Made by a program: the position numbers and the translations under genes. From NCBI GenBank assembly GCA_021787255.1, contig JAJYMD010000107.1:1-6993 (forward strand): a stretch of 6,993 nucleotides of DNA, written 5' to 3'. Within the stretch, counting starts at the first letter, position 1, and each line of letters begins with the position of its first letter. The DNA comes from Actinomycetes bacterium (GTDB lineage Bacteria > Actinomycetota > Acidimicrobiia > Acidimicrobiales > RAAP-2). Below the pieces are notes generated by a model. That model searched no databases. It saw nothing but the letters and a program-made list of their open reading frames with translations, and was not told the DNA's origin. This document shows, in pieces, positions 5,973-6,993 of the stretch.

Positions 5973-6993
5973 ATGGTTCCAACGCCCACAGAGGGCCACA
6001 CGCCCACAGAGGGCCACACGCCCACAGAGGGCCACACGCCCACAGAGGGCCACACGCCCACAGAGGGACGCCGGCCCACAGAGGGACGCAGGCCCACAGA
6101 GGGACGCAGGCCCACCAGGAGCCACCGGCCCACCGGGAGCCACAGGCCCACCGGGAGCCACAGGCCCACCGGGAGCCACAGGCCCACCGATGGTCCGCCC
6201 CTCACCTACCTGGACCATGCGGCCTCGGCTCCCGTGCGCGACGAGGTGGTCGAGGCCATGGCCCCGTTCGCGGCCGAGATCTTCGGCCATCCCTCGGGCC
6301 ATCATCGCCAGGCGCGTGCGGCGCGCAAGGCCTTGGAGGATGCACGAGACCAGGTCGCCGAGCTGCTCGGGGCGGTGCCGGGCGAGATCGTCTTCACCTC
6401 CGGCGGGACCGAGGCGGACGATCTCGCCGTGCTCGGGGTCCTCGCCGCGGCCGCCCGCCGCCGGCCCGACCGCGAGACGGTGGTGCTCAGCTCGGCGGTC
6501 GAGCACGCGGCCGTGCTGGAGGCCTGCCGCGTAGCGGCGGCGAGGTTCCCCGCAGTGCGGCACGAGCGCGTCGGCGTCGATGCCCGCGGCGTCCTCGATC
6601 TCGAGCGGCTCGCCGAGGCCCTCTCGGAGGAGGCCCTCTCGGAGGAGGCCCTCCCGGAGGAGGCCCTCTCGGAGGGCGCCCCAGGCAGGCACGTGGCGCT
6701 CGTGACGGTCATGCTCGCCAACAACGAAGTGGGCACCGTGCAGCCACTCGCCGACGTGGTGGACCTCGTGCGCAGGCTCGCGCCCGGTGCCGTCGTGCAT
6801 ACCGACGCGGTGCAGGCGGCGGCCTGGCTCGACGTCGCGCGCGGCGCTCCGGGGGTCGACCTGGTGTCGGTGTCGGCGCATAAGCTCGGCGGGCCGAAGG
6901 GCGCTGGCGCGCTGGTGGTGCGCGAGGGAGTGGAGCTCGAGCCGCTCCTCGTGGGAGGCGGCCAGGAGCGCGAGCGCAGAGCCGGCACGAACG
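5973..6993 (+). CDS. Cysteine desulfurase (NifS/IscS family), repeat-bearing N-terminal extension, 3' end outside window
   Basis: PLP enzyme that takes sulfur from cysteine, giving alanine and a persulfide for Fe-S cluster assembly or tRNA thiolation. The conserved domain starts with [10 protein letters not shown] (Asp81). PLP-site motifs follow: SGGTEADD (143-150; relatives usually have SGGTEANN), stacking His178 in [16 protein letters not shown] from Asn250, Asp278 and Gln281 in HTDAVQAA, and Schiff-base Lys304 in SAHKLGG. Asp278 to Lys304 is 26 residues, as in E. coli IscS. The frame runs off the window at RRAGTN, before the catalytic-Cys loop. ATG 5973 is chosen because no in-frame ATG, GTG or TTG occurs between it and the enzyme; AAGGG (5963-5967) precedes it. 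This gives a roughly 73-residue extension built of hexapeptide repeats. A second insertion (EALSE repeats, residues 215-234) lies between His178 and Asn250, a segment about 20 residues longer than in IscS. In actinobacteria such genes often precede mnmA; that cannot be seen here. Confidence 0.93.
   Translation, partial: MVPTPTEGHTPTEGHTPTEGHTPTEGHTPTEGRRPTEGRRPTEGRRPTRSHRPTGSHRPTGSHRPTGSHRPTDGPPLTYLDHAASAPVRDEVVEAMAPFAAEIFGHPSGHHRQARAARKALEDARDQVAELLGAVPGEIVFTSGGTEADDLAVLGVLAAAARRRPDRETVVLSSAVEHAAVLEACRVAAARFPAVRHERVGVDARGVLDLERLAEALSEEALSEEALPEEALSEGAPGRHVALVTVMLANNEVGTVQPLADVVDLVRRLAPGAVVHTDAVQAAAWLDVARGAPGVDLVSVSAHKLGGPKGAGALVVREGVELEPLLVGGGQERERRAGTN
5985..6182 (+). repeat. Eleven 18-bp tandem units encoding a hexapeptide repeat
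   Basis: Perfect 18-bp phasing from 5985, with a partial twelfth unit at 6183. Four units (5985-6056) are cccacagagggccacacg, encoding PTEGHT. Three (6057-6110) encode PTEGRR. One (6111-6128) encodes PTRSHR, and three (6129-6182) encode PTGSHR. The three sub-blocks are nearly identical internally, pointing to recent successive expansions. The array lies in frame in the cysteine desulfurase N-terminus. The predicted charge shifts from Glu/His units to Arg/His-rich units along its length. Confidence 0.95.
6615..6674 (+). repeat. Four 15-bp tandem units inside the cysteine desulfurase gene
   Basis: gaggccctctcggag is repeated at 6615-6629, 6630-6644 and 6660-6674, with one C variant at 6645-6659 (tcg to ccg). 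It encodes [20 protein letters not shown], an acidic and probably helical insertion just before the strand [14 protein letters not shown]. The frame is kept. Confidence 0.95.

Noticed and set aside
5985..6182. Possible CRISPR array
   Set aside because: Units are directly adjacent 18-mers with no unique spacers, and they are in frame with an enzyme. It is a coding minisatellite.
6190..6192. ATG close to the conserved cysteine desulfurase domain as its start
   Set aside because: It is in the wrong frame (the frame there reads GAT GGT CCG), so it cannot start the enzyme.
5876..6883. Long open frame overlapping the cysteine desulfurase in another plus-strand frame, plus long minus-strand frames over 5811-6988
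   Set aside because: The translations are Arg/Gly/Pro/Ala-rich with no family motifs. The 18-bp array and GC-rich codons keep several frames open by chance, while the third frame holds every PLP-site motif.

Overview
The window looks like chromosome from a high-GC actinobacterium. The signs are strongly GC-biased third codon positions, GTG starts, a long IleS without the C-terminal zinc-finger cysteines, and two start codons that sit 6-7 nt downstream of a -10-like box, as in leaderless mRNAs. Acidimicrobiia or a related deep-branching actinobacterial class is my guess; the sequence alone does not prove it. I see no phage, insertion sequence, CRISPR, tRNA or rRNA.

Layout: (1) 1-1512 (+) is the C-terminal 503 residues of isoleucyl-tRNA synthetase, cut by the left edge. 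(2) 1513-1743 is a convergent intergenic stretch with a 12-bp tandem repeat and a possible hairpin. (3) 1744-3201 (-) is a secreted S53 (sedolisin) peptidase with an intact Glu/Asp/Asp/Ser active site, no room for the usual large propeptide, and apparently degraded calcium ligands. (4) 3202-3515 is a 314-bp divergent intergenic region rich in short repeats. (5) 3516-3635 (+) is a probable 39-residue single-span membrane protein. (6) 3619-3707 is a GC-rich tandem repeat that begins inside the end of that small gene. (7) 3766-5163 (+) is an NAD(P)-dependent aldehyde dehydrogenase of the GabD1 (succinate-semialdehyde dehydrogenase) type. (8) 5254-5748 (-) is a small protein resembling the DUF6941 family. 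(9) 5749-5972 is a divergent control region with a 9-bp perfect inverted repeat. (10) 5973-6993 (+) is a cysteine desulfurase (NifS/IscS family), cut by the right edge.

The genes do not form one pathway. IleS (translation) and the cysteine desulfurase (sulfur for Fe-S clusters and/or tRNA thiolation) are housekeeping; the peptidase, aldehyde dehydrogenase and DUF6941-like gene look like separately transcribed neighbours, with two convergent pairs (ileS/S53 and ALDH/DUF6941-like) and two divergent junctions.

The most unusual theme is repeated short tandem duplication. Arrays of about 12-21 bp occur in intergenic DNA, while those inside genes have periods that are multiples of three. The strongest case is the cysteine desulfurase: eleven 18-bp units form a roughly 73-residue hexapeptide-repeat N-terminal extension, and four 15-bp units form an internal acidic insertion. 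No in-frame ATG, GTG or TTG lies between the 18-bp array and the conserved enzyme, so the array appears to be translated.
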